Shown piece after piece: positions 49,666 to 58,588 of a stretch of DNA of 64,000 nt (its first letter is position 1; each line of letters starts with the position of its first letter). The notes beneath the pieces are model-generated. The model saw only the letters and a program-made list of their open reading frames with translations. It made no database searches and was not told the origin of the DNA. Made by a program: the position numbers and the translations under genes. This stretch comes from Marinifilum breve (lineage in GTDB: Bacteria > Bacteroidota > Bacteroidia > Bacteroidales > Marinifilaceae). The stretch spans positions 682,001 to 746,000 of the forward strand of contig NZ_QFLI01000002.1 of NCBI RefSeq assembly GCF_003202155.1, given 5' to 3'.

Positions 49666-50493
49666 ATGAAAATAGACGTCGAGTTTAATACTTTGGATGC
49701 GTTGAGAAAAGTTATGGGAGCTAAACTTTTAAAACTAACAGATGTTCAAATTGAACAAACTGCATTTGAAATTTTAAAAAGTGATGATGGCGCAGAAGTG
49801 GATTTCTTCGAAGATGTTGATGTAAATGATGACGGTACAATCCTCCATAAAGAAACAGGCAAACCTGTTTTACTATACATAAGAGAACCTTTCAGCCACA
49901 CTCCCAAATATCATATCGCTGGATGTAGTACATTAAGATCATATGTTGATAATGGAAGAATAGAAAGATATGTAGCTGCATATAGGGATAAAGATAATCC
50001 ATCAACTAGATTTAAATTGAATCTTTTGCAAGATGATTATTCAAGAAAAACTTATTGGAAAGAGTTAGATGTATGTAAAAATTGCCTTAGAGAATTAAAT
50101 TATAAGGGATACAACTATTATAAATCTAAAAGAGAAGAGATATTTAATAATTTTAATATCGCTGATTTTTTTGAATCATATGACACGACTAGACATGGAG
50201 TCAATCCCAAACGAGAAGAAAATGACTTTAACCAAGATGAATATCCTCCCAATTGGAAGTTTATTAGTAATCGGTACAAGCGAAATATAAACTTCCATTG
50301 TGAAAAATGTAAAATCAACTTAAGCGATAATACTAAGTATCTTCATCTTCATCACAAAAACGGATATAAGAAAGACTGCAGTGATGAAAACTTAATTGGG
50401 CTATGTATTAAGTGTCATTCAGAAGAGCCACAACATCACCACTTAAAAAACACATCTGATTATAATAGCTTTATTCTATTATATACAAGGTAA
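49666..50493 (+). CDS. zorE-like: HNH endonuclease, Zorya effector-like (ZorE-like)
   Basis: This 275-residue protein has a C-terminal HNH/McrA-type nuclease: C212-x2-C215 ... H227, H229, H230 ... N242 ... C247-x2-C250-H251, with the catalytic histidine in LHLHHKNG. The N-terminal part carries a second possible zinc site (H83, C87, C137, C140) within HIAGCSTL and CKNC. In Zorya type II the effector is an HNH nuclease (ZorE) encoded after ZorA and ZorB, which matches here. Sequence identity to described ZorE cannot be judged without a search. Confidence 0.75.
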   Translation: MKIDVEFNTLDALRKVMGAKLLKLTDVQIEQTAFEILKSDDGAEVDFFEDVDVNDDGTILHKETGKPVLLYIREPFSHTPKYHIAGCSTLRSYVDNGRIERYVAAYRDKDNPSTRFKLNLLQDDYSRKTYWKELDVCKNCLRELNYKGYNYYKSKREEIFNNFNIADFFESYDTTRHGVNPKREENDFNQDEYPPNWKFISNRYKRNINFHCEKCKINLSDNTKYLHLHHKNGYKKDCSDENLIGLCIKCHSEEPQHHHLKNTSDYNSFILLYTR

Positions 50494-50523
50494 TTTTAAA
50501 TCCACAACTTATAAAACAACACT

Positions 50524-50940
50524 ATGAACGACATAAGCACAATTATTCTATTAATTGTATCGGTATTAATCGGAATACCAGTATTTTTCTATTTAGTCCC
50601 AGTTGCACTCTGGTTTTCTGCACTGCTATCAGGGGTAAATCTTACATTAATGGAATTAATATTTATGCGACTGAGAAAATCTCCTATTCAGGATATTGTA
50701 ATGGGTTTGATAACAGCAAACAAAGGTGGTATTCCAATAAACAGAACTGAATTGGAAGCTCATGCCCTAGCTGGAGGCAATACTGCAAATGTTATTAATG
50801 GATTAGTTGCCGCAAAACACGCTGGATTAAAATTGTCATTTAAAAATGCATGCTCATCAGACTTTAAAGGCATCGATCTAGTGAAGTTAGTGCATAAAGA
50901 AGTGGAATTGAGAAAAGAAGAAGAGAAGATTTTTGAGTAA
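50524..50940 (+). CDS. Truncated flotillin-like protein (FloA N-terminal part)
   Basis: This 138-residue protein has an N-terminal membrane helix and then VNLTLMELIFMRLRKSPIQDIVMGL, NRTELEAHALAGGNTANVINGLVAAKHAGLKLSF, a clear match to the start of bacterial FloA. Full FloA is about 330 residues; here the frame ends after KLVHKEVELRKEEEKIFE, so the oligomerising SPFH-like half is missing. It begins 31 bp after the HNH gene and could be a fourth member of the operon or a decayed fragment. Confidence 0.7.
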   Translation: MNDISTIILLIVSVLIGIPVFFYLVPVALWFSALLSGVNLTLMELIFMRLRKSPIQDIVMGLITANKGGIPINRTELEAHALAGGNTANVINGLVAAKHAGLKLSFKNACSSDFKGIDLVKLVHKEVELRKEEEKIFE

Positions 50941-51014
50941 AGTTTATTCCTAATAGATAACACGAATAGAATAACCTAACTTGAATCAAAACAAGAAAAT
51001 TTAACACATCAGAT

Positions 51015-52487
51015 ATGCAAAAATTCACATTACTAAGCCATCAATGGAAAGCGGCCACCCGATCGGCGGCGGTTTCCAAGAGTGTTGGCATTAAAGTCTT
51101 CATGGGCTTTGTCTTTTTCATTTTATTCCTCGAATTATTGGGAGGAGGCTTTTACCTGGGCTCGGCACTTGCCAAAAGCTCGGCAAATCCTATAGCTGAT
51201 TTAATGCGCTATGGAGTGTATTTCTTTTTGGCCATTCTTTTGTTTCGCTACATGCTACAGAAACTGCCAACTTTAATGGTAAAGCCTTATTTGATTTTAC
51301 CCATAAAGAAAAGCAAGCTGGTTAATTTCATGTTGACCAAACCGTTGTTTAACAGTCTTAACATCCTGCCGCTTAGTTTTGTTTTGGCTATTACACTAGG
51401 TTTGCACAAGCAGATGGATGCTTATAGCTTTTGGGTGATTGTTGCTACTGTTATGACTGGTGATTTGTTTGTGAACTATCTGTCTATCTACATTAAAAGA
51501 GTGCAGATAAAACATGAATATGTCTTTTACCTGTTCCTTGCCAGTGTTGCGGCTCTGCTTTTTTTGGATCAGTTTGCCATTATCGATCTTCAGGCTTTTT
51601 CTTCCCTTGTATTTATGCAAGTAATTGCTCAGCCATTGTGGTTACTAACGGGACTATTGCTTTTTGCAATGGCTTATTACCTGAATTTCCAATTACTATA
51701 CAATCACTTTTCGTTGGAAGATTTTGGAAAGGGCGATACCAACCAAAGAAGCAGTTTAGAGAATTTGAACTACCTGGATCGCTTCGGAAAAATAGGAACC
51801 TTTGCCCTACTGGAGCTTAAAATGTGCGTAAGAAACAAACGCACCAGAACCATGCTGTTTATGGCACCTCTGTTCCTGCTTTATGGATTGTTCTTTTACA
51901 ATGATCCGAAAAATCTGGATATGAATGGCTTTCTGATTTTCATAGGCATATTTATTTCAGGTGGTTTTATGATGAATTTTGGTTTGTACTTCTTTGCCTG
52001 GGAATCGGGACATTTTGATTTGATGCTGACCACCAATAATACTTATAAGGACTATATAAAAGCCAAGTACTACCTGATGCTTTCAAGCAGTATCATTCTT
52101 TTTCTTTTATCTACATTCTATGTATACTATGGATTAAATGTTCTGTTGGTAAACTGCGCATGTTTTTTGTTTAATATTGGCATTAACAGTCTACTACTCC
52201 TTTATTTTGCAACAAACAACAATCAATACATGGATCTTTCTAAAGGTGCATCATTTAATTACCAGGGCGTGAGTGGAAGACATTTTGTCCTTATCATTCC
52301 ATTACTGGTTTTGCCAATATTAATATATATCCCTTTCGGTTTACTAGATCAGTCCAATATTGGTATTACCATCATAGGTACCATAGGGCTTTTAGGAATA
52401 TTATTCCGCGAGAAGTTACTGGATATCATCACCCAACGTTTTATTAACAAGCGCTACCAAATGTCAGAAGGGTTTAGAGATAAATAA
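51015..52487 (+). CDS. DUF5687 family ABC transporter permease-like protein
   Basis: This 490-residue protein has about 11-12 hydrophobic segments (for example VGIKVFMGFVFFILFLELLGG, LLVNCACFLFNIGINSLLLLYF). It begins MQKFTLLSHQWKAATRSA, the DUF5687 pattern in Bacteroidota, which pairs with an ABC ATPase encoded just downstream. It is presumed to be the membrane part of an exporter of unknown substrate. Confidence 0.8.
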   Translation: MQKFTLLSHQWKAATRSAAVSKSVGIKVFMGFVFFILFLELLGGGFYLGSALAKSSANPIADLMRYGVYFFLAILLFRYMLQKLPTLMVKPYLILPIKKSKLVNFMLTKPLFNSLNILPLSFVLAITLGLHKQMDAYSFWVIVATVMTGDLFVNYLSIYIKRVQIKHEYVFYLFLASVAALLFLDQFAIIDLQAFSSLVFMQVIAQPLWLLTGLLLFAMAYYLNFQLLYNHFSLEDFGKGDTNQRSSLENLNYLDRFGKIGTFALLELKMCVRNKRTRTMLFMAPLFLLYGLFFYNDPKNLDMNGFLIFIGIFISGGFMMNFGLYFFAWESGHFDLMLTTNNTYKDYIKAKYYLMLSSSIILFLLSTFYVYYGLNVLLVNCACFLFNIGINSLLLLYFATNNNQYMDLSKGASFNYQGVSGRHFVLIIPLLVLPILIYIPFGLLDQSNIGITIIGTIGLLGILFREKLLDIITQRFINKRYQMSEGFRDK

Positions 52488-52538
52488 TAAATACCCTTAA
52501 GAAACACTAATAGATAATCCGGATTAAAAGAAAATAAC

Positions 52539-53258
52539 ATGATACATATAGATAATTTAGGCAAAGCATATAATGCCGTTAAGGTTTTAGACATAGAACA
52601 ATTGGAGATTCCACAAGGTCAATCCTTTGGTTTGGTTGGGAATAATGGAGCAGGTAAAACCACCTTGTTTCGATTGATACTAGATTTGATTCAAGCAAAC
52701 AGTGGACAGGTATTGAGTAAAAATATTGCTGTACATGCTGACAGTCAATGGAAAAACTACACGGGTTCATTCCTTGACGAAGGCTTTTTAATTGACTTTT
52801 TAAAACCTGAAGAATACTTTAAGTTTATTGCTGATATTAATGGCGTTACCAAAGAAGAACTGCAAGCATTTTACAATGATTTTGCTGATTTCTTTGGAGA
52901 TGAAATCCTGAATAAGAACAAATATGTTCGCGACTTCTCGAAAGGGAATCAAAAGAAGATTGGCATTTTTGGTGCTATCATTAGTCAACCCGAAGTTTTA
53001 ATTCTGGATGAGCCTTTTGCCAACCTGGATCCTTCCTCTCAGATACGCCTGAAGATGTTGTTGAAAGACTTACATCAGAAAAAGAACCTAACTATGCTCA
53101 TCTCTAGTCACGACTTGAATCATATTGCCGAAGTAAGTGAGCGCATCGTGATTCTGGAAAAAGGTCAGGTAGTTAAGGATCTTTTCACTTCTAATGATAC
53201 ACTTGAAGAATTGGAAGGATATTTTAATCCTGAGGCTGCTGTTAAAGCTGAAAGTTAA
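52539..53258 (+). CDS. ABC transporter ATP-binding protein
   Basis: This 239-residue protein has Walker A GNNGAGKTT (34-42), signature DFSKGNQKKIG, Walker B VLILDEPFANLDP and the switch His in SSHDLNH. The C-terminal segment is short. It partners with the DUF5687 permease 51 bp upstream. Substrate unknown. Confidence 0.93.
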   Translation: MIHIDNLGKAYNAVKVLDIEQLEIPQGQSFGLVGNNGAGKTTLFRLILDLIQANSGQVLSKNIAVHADSQWKNYTGSFLDEGFLIDFLKPEEYFKFIADINGVTKEELQAFYNDFADFFGDEILNKNKYVRDFSKGNQKKIGIFGAIISQPEVLILDEPFANLDPSSQIRLKMLLKDLHQKKNLTMLISSHDLNHIAEVSERIVILEKGQVVKDLFTSNDTLEELEGYFNPEAAVKAES

Positions 53259-53292
53259 AATCAAATTACTTATACATATTTTGAAGAATTCA

Positions 53293-53341
53293 CACATGCT
53301 AAGCACCGCGAAGATGTTAGGCATGTGCTTCTTTCAATTTT
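53293..53341 (+). terminator. Terminator-like hairpin after the ABC pair
   Basis: CACATGCTAA pairs with TTAGGCATGTG with a one-base bulge, followed by CTTCTTTCAATTTT. The loop is 14 nt. Confidence 0.5.
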
Positions 53342-53370
53342 AATATGAATACTAACCAAATCCACAAATA

Positions 53371-53988
53371 ATGAAGAGAAATATTCTGATTTTATTATTC
53401 CTTATTAGCTCAGGCTTGTCATACGCACAAGAATCTAAAAATGCTATAAAGATGACATCCTCCTATTCATCTATTGATTCTGAATTAAGTGACATCCTCC
53501 GCTTTGAGGGAATTGAATATCTAAAAATAAGCTTTACCGGCAAAGAGTTAAAAGATAAAAGCTACCATTTATCGGTGAAGGAAATTTGGGATGGAGTGAT
53601 TAAATCGGACACAACGATTATAAATAGTGCTAAAATTAGCTTCCAGCAATTATCAAAAGTAAACGATACGATTTTCAACTTAAAAGTCATTTCAAAATTG
53701 ACACAGGAAAACAAATTAAAAATGACTTTCAAGTTTCCGAGATTTTCCACAACAAAAGAATTTGACGCAATCGACTCTGATGATTATAGTTTGAGAAACG
53801 TTGCTGAAGTATCTGGTGAGAAAATTGAATATGGGAAAAAATTCTACTTACTCGCTTATATTCTGCCTTATGAAAAAGATGGAATGAAATATTGGTGTGC
53901 TGTAGAAAGTAGTGGTAAAGAAATTGAGAGCTGGGGAAAGGAGTTTGGAATAAAACACTACCTCGTTTTTGAGATGATTTTTGAATAG
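53371..53988 (+). CDS. Hypothetical secreted protein
   Basis: This 205-residue protein has a signal peptide (MKRNILILLFLISSGLSYAQ). The mature part is beta-rich and polar, with FEGIEYLKISFTGKELKDKSYHLSVKEIWDG and a C-terminal GKKFYLLAYILPYEKDG. No known family is recognised. It is alone and flanked by short gaps. Confidence 0.6.
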   Translation: MKRNILILLFLISSGLSYAQESKNAIKMTSSYSSIDSELSDILRFEGIEYLKISFTGKELKDKSYHLSVKEIWDGVIKSDTTIINSAKISFQQLSKVNDTIFNLKVISKLTQENKLKMTFKFPRFSTTKEFDAIDSDDYSLRNVAEVSGEKIEYGKKFYLLAYILPYEKDGMKYWCAVESSGKEIESWGKEFGIKHYLVFEMIFE

Positions 53989-54063
53989 AAACTTAAATAA
54001 AAAGGCAAATCCCTATCTCTACAAAAGTTAAACCCTAACCTACAAACCCAAAACAATTAAAAT

Positions 54064-55401
54064 ATGACCACTCATAAATCAGCACTTCCGTTACTCACAT
54101 TCCTATTATCATTGCTATTCATACTCAGTCAATGCAAACCTACTCCATCTAAGACAGACGAGAATAAGAAAACTGCCACGAAACAAAAAGCCGAAGCTAT
54201 TGTAAAGAAAGCGCCATCTTGTAAGATACTATCACAGTGGCGTGGTCCAAAAAGGAATGGTATATATCCCGATAAGAACTTGCTGGAACGCTGGCCAAAA
54301 GGAGGTCCAAAACTACTTTGGCAATATAATGATCTTGGTGTTGGTTATGCTTCGGCAGCTGTAACCGATGATGTTGTGTATACTGTAGCCAGCTTGCAAG
54401 ACACCAGTTTTATTGTGGCATTTAATCACAAAGGAAAATTGCTTTGGAAGAAAAAGATGGGATTGGAATTTACTGACAATTATCCTGGAAGTCGAGGTAC
54501 TCCTATTATATGTAGTGACTATGGTTATTTCCTTACCGGTGTTGGCGTAGTATATTGCTTTGATATTAAAAATGGGAATGTAGTTTGGAAAAAAGACATC
54601 AAAAAGGAATTTAATGGTCGTCCTCACAACTCGGGATACTCAGAAAATTTAATTGTTGATGGAGATAAAGTGATTTGCACCCCTACCGGACCAGAAACCT
54701 GTGTTGTTGCACTAAACCGTAAAACTGGTAAGCCAATATGGACAAGTAAGGGAAATGGTGAAAAGAATGCCTATTCTAATCCTATTCTCATTGAAAGGAA
54801 TGGAAAAAAAATATTTGTGATCCAATTGCGAAAATCTATTGTGGGTATCGACATTTCAAATGGAAAAAGATTGTGGAAGCATCCGATGAAGTCGGATCTT
54901 CATTCCAATACTCCAATCTATAAAGACGGACATATCCTTGCTATAGATGGATGGAAAGGACACACAGTAAAATTAAAACTTTCGGCAGATGGCAGCAATG
55001 TACAAGAAGTTTGGAAATGTGAATCGCTAGCTGCAGAACAAGGAGATGCGGTAATACTGGGAGATAATATATATGGTGCTGATGTAGCCAATTATTCTTT
55101 CAACTGTGTTGATTGGAATACTGGAATGAAAAAATATAAGATTGTACGCAATAGTAAGCCTCATCGCATTGCAATCATTTCTGCGGATTCTCTGCTGTAT
55201 TGTTATTCAGATGAAGGTTATTTTTACCTGGTTAATCCCCTTGATAAAAAATTTGAAACCAGAGGAAAATTTAAAGTTCCAGGTACAAAAAAGACAGATC
55301 ATTACACACATCCTGTCATTTACAATGGCTGTTTATATGTACGTCACAACAATAGTTTATTTGTTTATGACATTTCGAAATCAGATCACAAAACAAGTTA
55401 G
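54064..55401 (+). CDS. PQQ-like beta-propeller lipoprotein (BamB-like fold)
   Basis: This 445-residue protein has an N-terminal hydrophobic segment with lipobox-like FILSQC (Cys25), a Lys/Thr-rich linker, and a propeller of PQQ-type repeats from about 60 to 440. Typical strands are WRGPKRNGIYPDKNLLERW, GKLLWKKKM, GYFLTGVGVVYCFDIKNGNVVWKKD, GKPIWTSKGNG, VGIDISNGKRLWKHP. The motif FRG/WRGP-N-G near the start is usual in Bacteroidota outer-membrane propellers. No PQQ ligands can be assigned, so it is probably a scaffold or binding protein. It is followed by a thioredoxin::barrel gene. Confidence 0.85.
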   Translation: MTTHKSALPLLTFLLSLLFILSQCKPTPSKTDENKKTATKQKAEAIVKKAPSCKILSQWRGPKRNGIYPDKNLLERWPKGGPKLLWQYNDLGVGYASAAVTDDVVYTVASLQDTSFIVAFNHKGKLLWKKKMGLEFTDNYPGSRGTPIICSDYGYFLTGVGVVYCFDIKNGNVVWKKDIKKEFNGRPHNSGYSENLIVDGDKVICTPTGPETCVVALNRKTGKPIWTSKGNGEKNAYSNPILIERNGKKIFVIQLRKSIVGIDISNGKRLWKHPMKSDLHSNTPIYKDGHILAIDGWKGHTVKLKLSADGSNVQEVWKCESLAAEQGDAVILGDNIYGADVANYSFNCVDWNTGMKKYKIVRNSKPHRIAIISADSLLYCYSDEGYFYLVNPLDKKFETRGKFKVPGTKKTDHYTHPVIYNGCLYVRHNNSLFVYDISKSDHKTS

Positions 55402-55487
55402 AATGTACCAATTACAAATAAATGAAAGTTTCTGCTAAAGCCAATTCTTAAAACCTAAAACAATACTAACCAAATCAAAATACAAGT

Positions 55488-56828
55488 ATGAATTTAAAAA
55501 CCATCAAAAACTTAATCAGTATTATACTGGTATTTGGATTAACCTCTATCGCTTCTGCTCAAAGCAGTATATCGAGTTATGATGATGCACTAAAGCTTGC
55601 ACAAGAAAAGAATCAAAACATTCTGTTGTTTTTTACGGCTAGTTGGTGTACACCATGCAAGCAAATGAAGAAAGAGGTGTTTACAGACCCTGAAGTTTCC
55701 GAAAAGATTTTAGCTCAACACATTCTGGTTTATTGTGATATTGATAGTCCGGAAGGAAGAGAATTAAAGGTTCGATATAATATTGACAAAGGTGTTCCTG
55801 TATTGGTAATTGTTAATTCGAAGGAAGAAATATTAATGCGTAAAGATGGTGGTATGGATAAAGCTGACCTTTCGCAATTTATTTCTAACAGTACCAAGCA
55901 ATCCCAGAAAGAGAATGGATTAAAAGCAGGAATTAAAGATGCCAGATATATAACCATTCTATATGGATTAAATGATAGCCTTGAGAGAGAGGCGATGAAG
56001 TCGATCTTAGATGCTCCCAAAGTAAAAAACAAAATATCGGAACGAAAATTCATTACCAGTGATTTTAATCTAGGTGAAACCAAATACGCCAAATGGTTAA
56101 AAAAATCGAAGAAGGATAATATTAGCCCAATCATATTTGTACAGGACAAGTATAAAAAATACTTAGCTCGCCATGCCGGTCGTATTAATGAATCGGAAAT
56201 GATACGATTGTTAGAATTGGATACGGCCACAATGGATCTTTCGAAATACAAGAGTTTAATTACGATGAAAGAACATGGTGCTGCATACAAGTTTATAGGA
56301 AAGATGCTATCATGCGAATGGAGACCAGGAATTAGTGTCGGTATCAACAGCATGAAACTAAACAACAGTGCATTTGACCACTCGAAGACAGGTTATGAGC
56401 TGGGATTTATAATGGATTATACCCCAAAGAAACTTGAGGGAAAATTTGTTTTCCAAAGTGGATTCATATTTAACTCGATAGGAGGACACAGCAAAGAGCT
56501 CTCGAAAGACATCCGATTAAATTATCTTGAAGTACCCTTAAGATTTAATTACAAGATATTCAATCACAAAATTGTTGGTTGTCCTCAACCAGTAAGAGCC
56601 AGTTTTGCACCTTATTGCGCCTATCGTATTGGAGGAAAAAACACTGGTGAACTTTCTCATTTAAGAAACTGGGACTATGGAATTAAAACGGGATTGAATA
56701 TAGCCTTTGGTACATGGGATGCATTTCTTGGCTATCAGCATGGTTTGGCAGATCTCAGTTCATCGAGCAATATGGATTTTTCCAATAGAGGATTTTTCTT
56801 TAGCACAACAATGGTATTTGGGAAATAA
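55488..56828 (+). CDS. Thioredoxin-like domain fused to an outer-membrane beta-barrel domain
   Basis: This 446-residue exported protein has a signal peptide of about 25 residues (cleavage near ASAQ). Residues 30-140 are thioredoxin-like with active site WCTPC (Cys54, Cys57) and cis-Pro in VPVLVIV. Residues about 150-265 are a linker of unknown type. Residues about 270-446 look like an eight-stranded PorT/OmpW-type barrel (RPGISVGINSMKLNN, FIFNSIGGHS, SFAPYCAYRIGGKN, GYQHGLADLSS, ending in aromatic-rich FFFSTTMVFGK). I know no standard family with this pairing. It follows the PQQ-propeller gene by 86 bp. Confidence 0.7.
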   Translation: MNLKTIKNLISIILVFGLTSIASAQSSISSYDDALKLAQEKNQNILLFFTASWCTPCKQMKKEVFTDPEVSEKILAQHILVYCDIDSPEGRELKVRYNIDKGVPVLVIVNSKEEILMRKDGGMDKADLSQFISNSTKQSQKENGLKAGIKDARYITILYGLNDSLEREAMKSILDAPKVKNKISERKFITSDFNLGETKYAKWLKKSKKDNISPIIFVQDKYKKYLARHAGRINESEMIRLLELDTATMDLSKYKSLITMKEHGAAYKFIGKMLSCEWRPGISVGINSMKLNNSAFDHSKTGYELGFIMDYTPKKLEGKFVFQSGFIFNSIGGHSKELSKDIRLNYLEVPLRFNYKIFNHKIVGCPQPVRASFAPYCAYRIGGKNTGELSHLRNWDYGIKTGLNIAFGTWDAFLGYQHGLADLSSSSNMDFSNRGFFFSTTMVFGK

Positions 56829-56874
56829 ATGTTCCCATTGGTAACTAATACAAAAACAGCATAAACTCGAGAAA

Positions 56875-57288
56875 ATGATAGAACTAGAACCTGAGTATTT
56901 AAACAAAATTGCCAATCAATTAATTGTAATTAGTTCATTATTGAGCGGTTTTTCGATTGCTGTATTGGCAAATCTATTGGTTAGCAACACGGAAAAAAGA
57001 ATATCGAATCATATTCTAAAAGTTACGACCATAGCAGCAGCTTGCTTTTTAATTACACTATTTGCCATGACTAAAATTGTGATGATGACCACGGATGGAT
57101 TCCCTCTCAATGTTGATTCCTCCGAATTAAGACTTCCTAAAATTACAGGCTTCTTGGCATTTATGTTCGGTATTATTGCTCTTTCAGTTTTAATCGCTCT
57201 TTCTGGCTGGACCAAATCCAGGAAAACTGGAATATTTACCACAATTATTGGAGTCATAACCTTTATTGCAATATTGATTAATTTATAA
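56875..57288 (+). CDS. Hypothetical membrane protein
   Basis: This 137-residue protein has four hydrophobic segments (about 10-32, 43-66, 88-110, 115-137) and no cytoplasmic domain. It starts MIELEPEYLNKIANQLIVIS. No family is recognised. Confidence 0.65.
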   Translation: MIELEPEYLNKIANQLIVISSLLSGFSIAVLANLLVSNTEKRISNHILKVTTIAAACFLITLFAMTKIVMMTTDGFPLNVDSSELRLPKITGFLAFMFGIIALSVLIALSGWTKSRKTGIFTTIIGVITFIAILINL

Positions 57289-57357
57289 TTCTATTACAAA
57301 ATATGGGGAAACATATGTGCTCATTTTTCACAAAAATTAATCCTAAGAAATATTAAA

Positions 57358-58062
57358 ATGGAATATACCAGGAAAACTTGGAATCAAAATCAAAAGAGAC
57401 TAAGAGATTTGTTAGGTAAAGAGTCCTCATTTCAGGAAGCAATTAAACTCTTTCTTGATCAACATGCCAGAGTTCATGCCTCAGATGTTTCGAAAGTTGA
57501 TTTTTTTACTTTCGAAGATGAATTATGGAAGGATATGGATGATGTCTCATTTCGTATCAGTCAGAATAAAAAAGGAAGAACTGTAGCATATGGAATATGG
57601 CACTCAACACGAATTGAGGATATTACAATGAATCTACTTGTAGCCGAAAAAGGACAAGTTATTGATGAATACAAGTGTTTGAAAGAAATAAATTCACCAA
57701 TTTATGATACTGGTAATGCTTTAGAACCTGACGAAATAATCGAGTTTAGTAAGATAATAAATATTAAAGCCTTAAGGAACTACAGAAAACTCGTAGGTAA
57801 AAGAACTCGTGAAATTGTAAATTCACTTACATATGCTGATCTAAAGAACAAAGTATCGAAAAGAGGAATAGAAAAGATCATATCATTGGGTGCAGTAGCA
57901 AAAGATGAGAAAGCATCCTGGCTTATTGATTTTTGGGGTAAAAAAAACATAGCAGGGATTCTACTTATGCCTGCTAGCCGACATCTTTTGGTGCATATCA
58001 ATGAATGTATGGAAGCAAAGAAGAACGGAAAAAAACACAAAAACAAAGTACAGATATATTAA
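57358..58062 (+). CDS. Hypothetical cytoplasmic protein
   Basis: This 234-residue protein has no signal peptide and begins MEYTRKTWNQNQKRLRDLLG. It has a dozen charged helices and ends with a basic tail (KKNGKKHKNKVQIY). The segment FFTFEDELWKDMDD and VAYGIWHSTRIED could be a small alpha/beta domain. The family is unknown. It is 11 bp from the next gene and probably co-transcribed. Confidence 0.55.
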   Translation: MEYTRKTWNQNQKRLRDLLGKESSFQEAIKLFLDQHARVHASDVSKVDFFTFEDELWKDMDDVSFRISQNKKGRTVAYGIWHSTRIEDITMNLLVAEKGQVIDEYKCLKEINSPIYDTGNALEPDEIIEFSKIINIKALRNYRKLVGKRTREIVNSLTYADLKNKVSKRGIEKIISLGAVAKDEKASWLIDFWGKKNIAGILLMPASRHLLVHINECMEAKKNGKKHKNKVQIY

Positions 58063-58073
58063 TTATTATAGTT

Positions 58074-58508
58074 ATGGCAAACACACTTGATGATTTACTA
58101 GATGGTGCAAAGAAAAAAGGTTCTGAGCTTTGGAGCAATATTAAAAGTTCGGGCAAAGATAAACTTAAGCTTGGGATACAAAAGTTAAATGATGCTCTAC
58201 CGGATATTGAGAAAGCAGGTTTTGTTTTGGTTCGTTTGGATGTCGATATAGCTCTTCTGCCTCGCCTATTTGCACGATTTAAGCAAGTGCATGAAATTAG
58301 CTCCGAAGAGAAGGAAGCCATTCTGACCAAAACCAAAAAGAACAAGTTTCTCAATTTTATATTAATTGGTCTATTTAAGGCTGTTGAAATAAAAGGGGAA
58401 GTAAAAATTGACAGTATGAATCTGGAGGAAATCGAATTGGAAATTGGCCTCACTCCTTCTGCCAAGATCATATTCCGTCGAGAGGAAAGATTGAAGTTAA
58501 TGGAGTAA
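58074..58508 (+). CDS. Hypothetical protein
   Basis: This 144-residue protein starts MANTLDDLLDGAKKKGSELW. A helical N-terminal half precedes a segment with DIALLPRLFARFKQVHEIS and a Lys-rich middle. No signal peptide and no recognised domain is present. ATG 58074 is chosen because the longer frame from 58005 overlaps the previous gene and is unlikely. Confidence 0.55.
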   Translation: MANTLDDLLDGAKKKGSELWSNIKSSGKDKLKLGIQKLNDALPDIEKAGFVLVRLDVDIALLPRLFARFKQVHEISSEEKEAILTKTKKNKFLNFILIGLFKAVEIKGEVKIDSMNLEEIELEIGLTPSAKIIFRREERLKLME

Positions 58509-58588
58509 GCATTTGCAAATCCCATTTCCAGAATTAATAATCAACAATCACAAAATTTTAATACAAATTCATTAAAAATTAAAAACAC

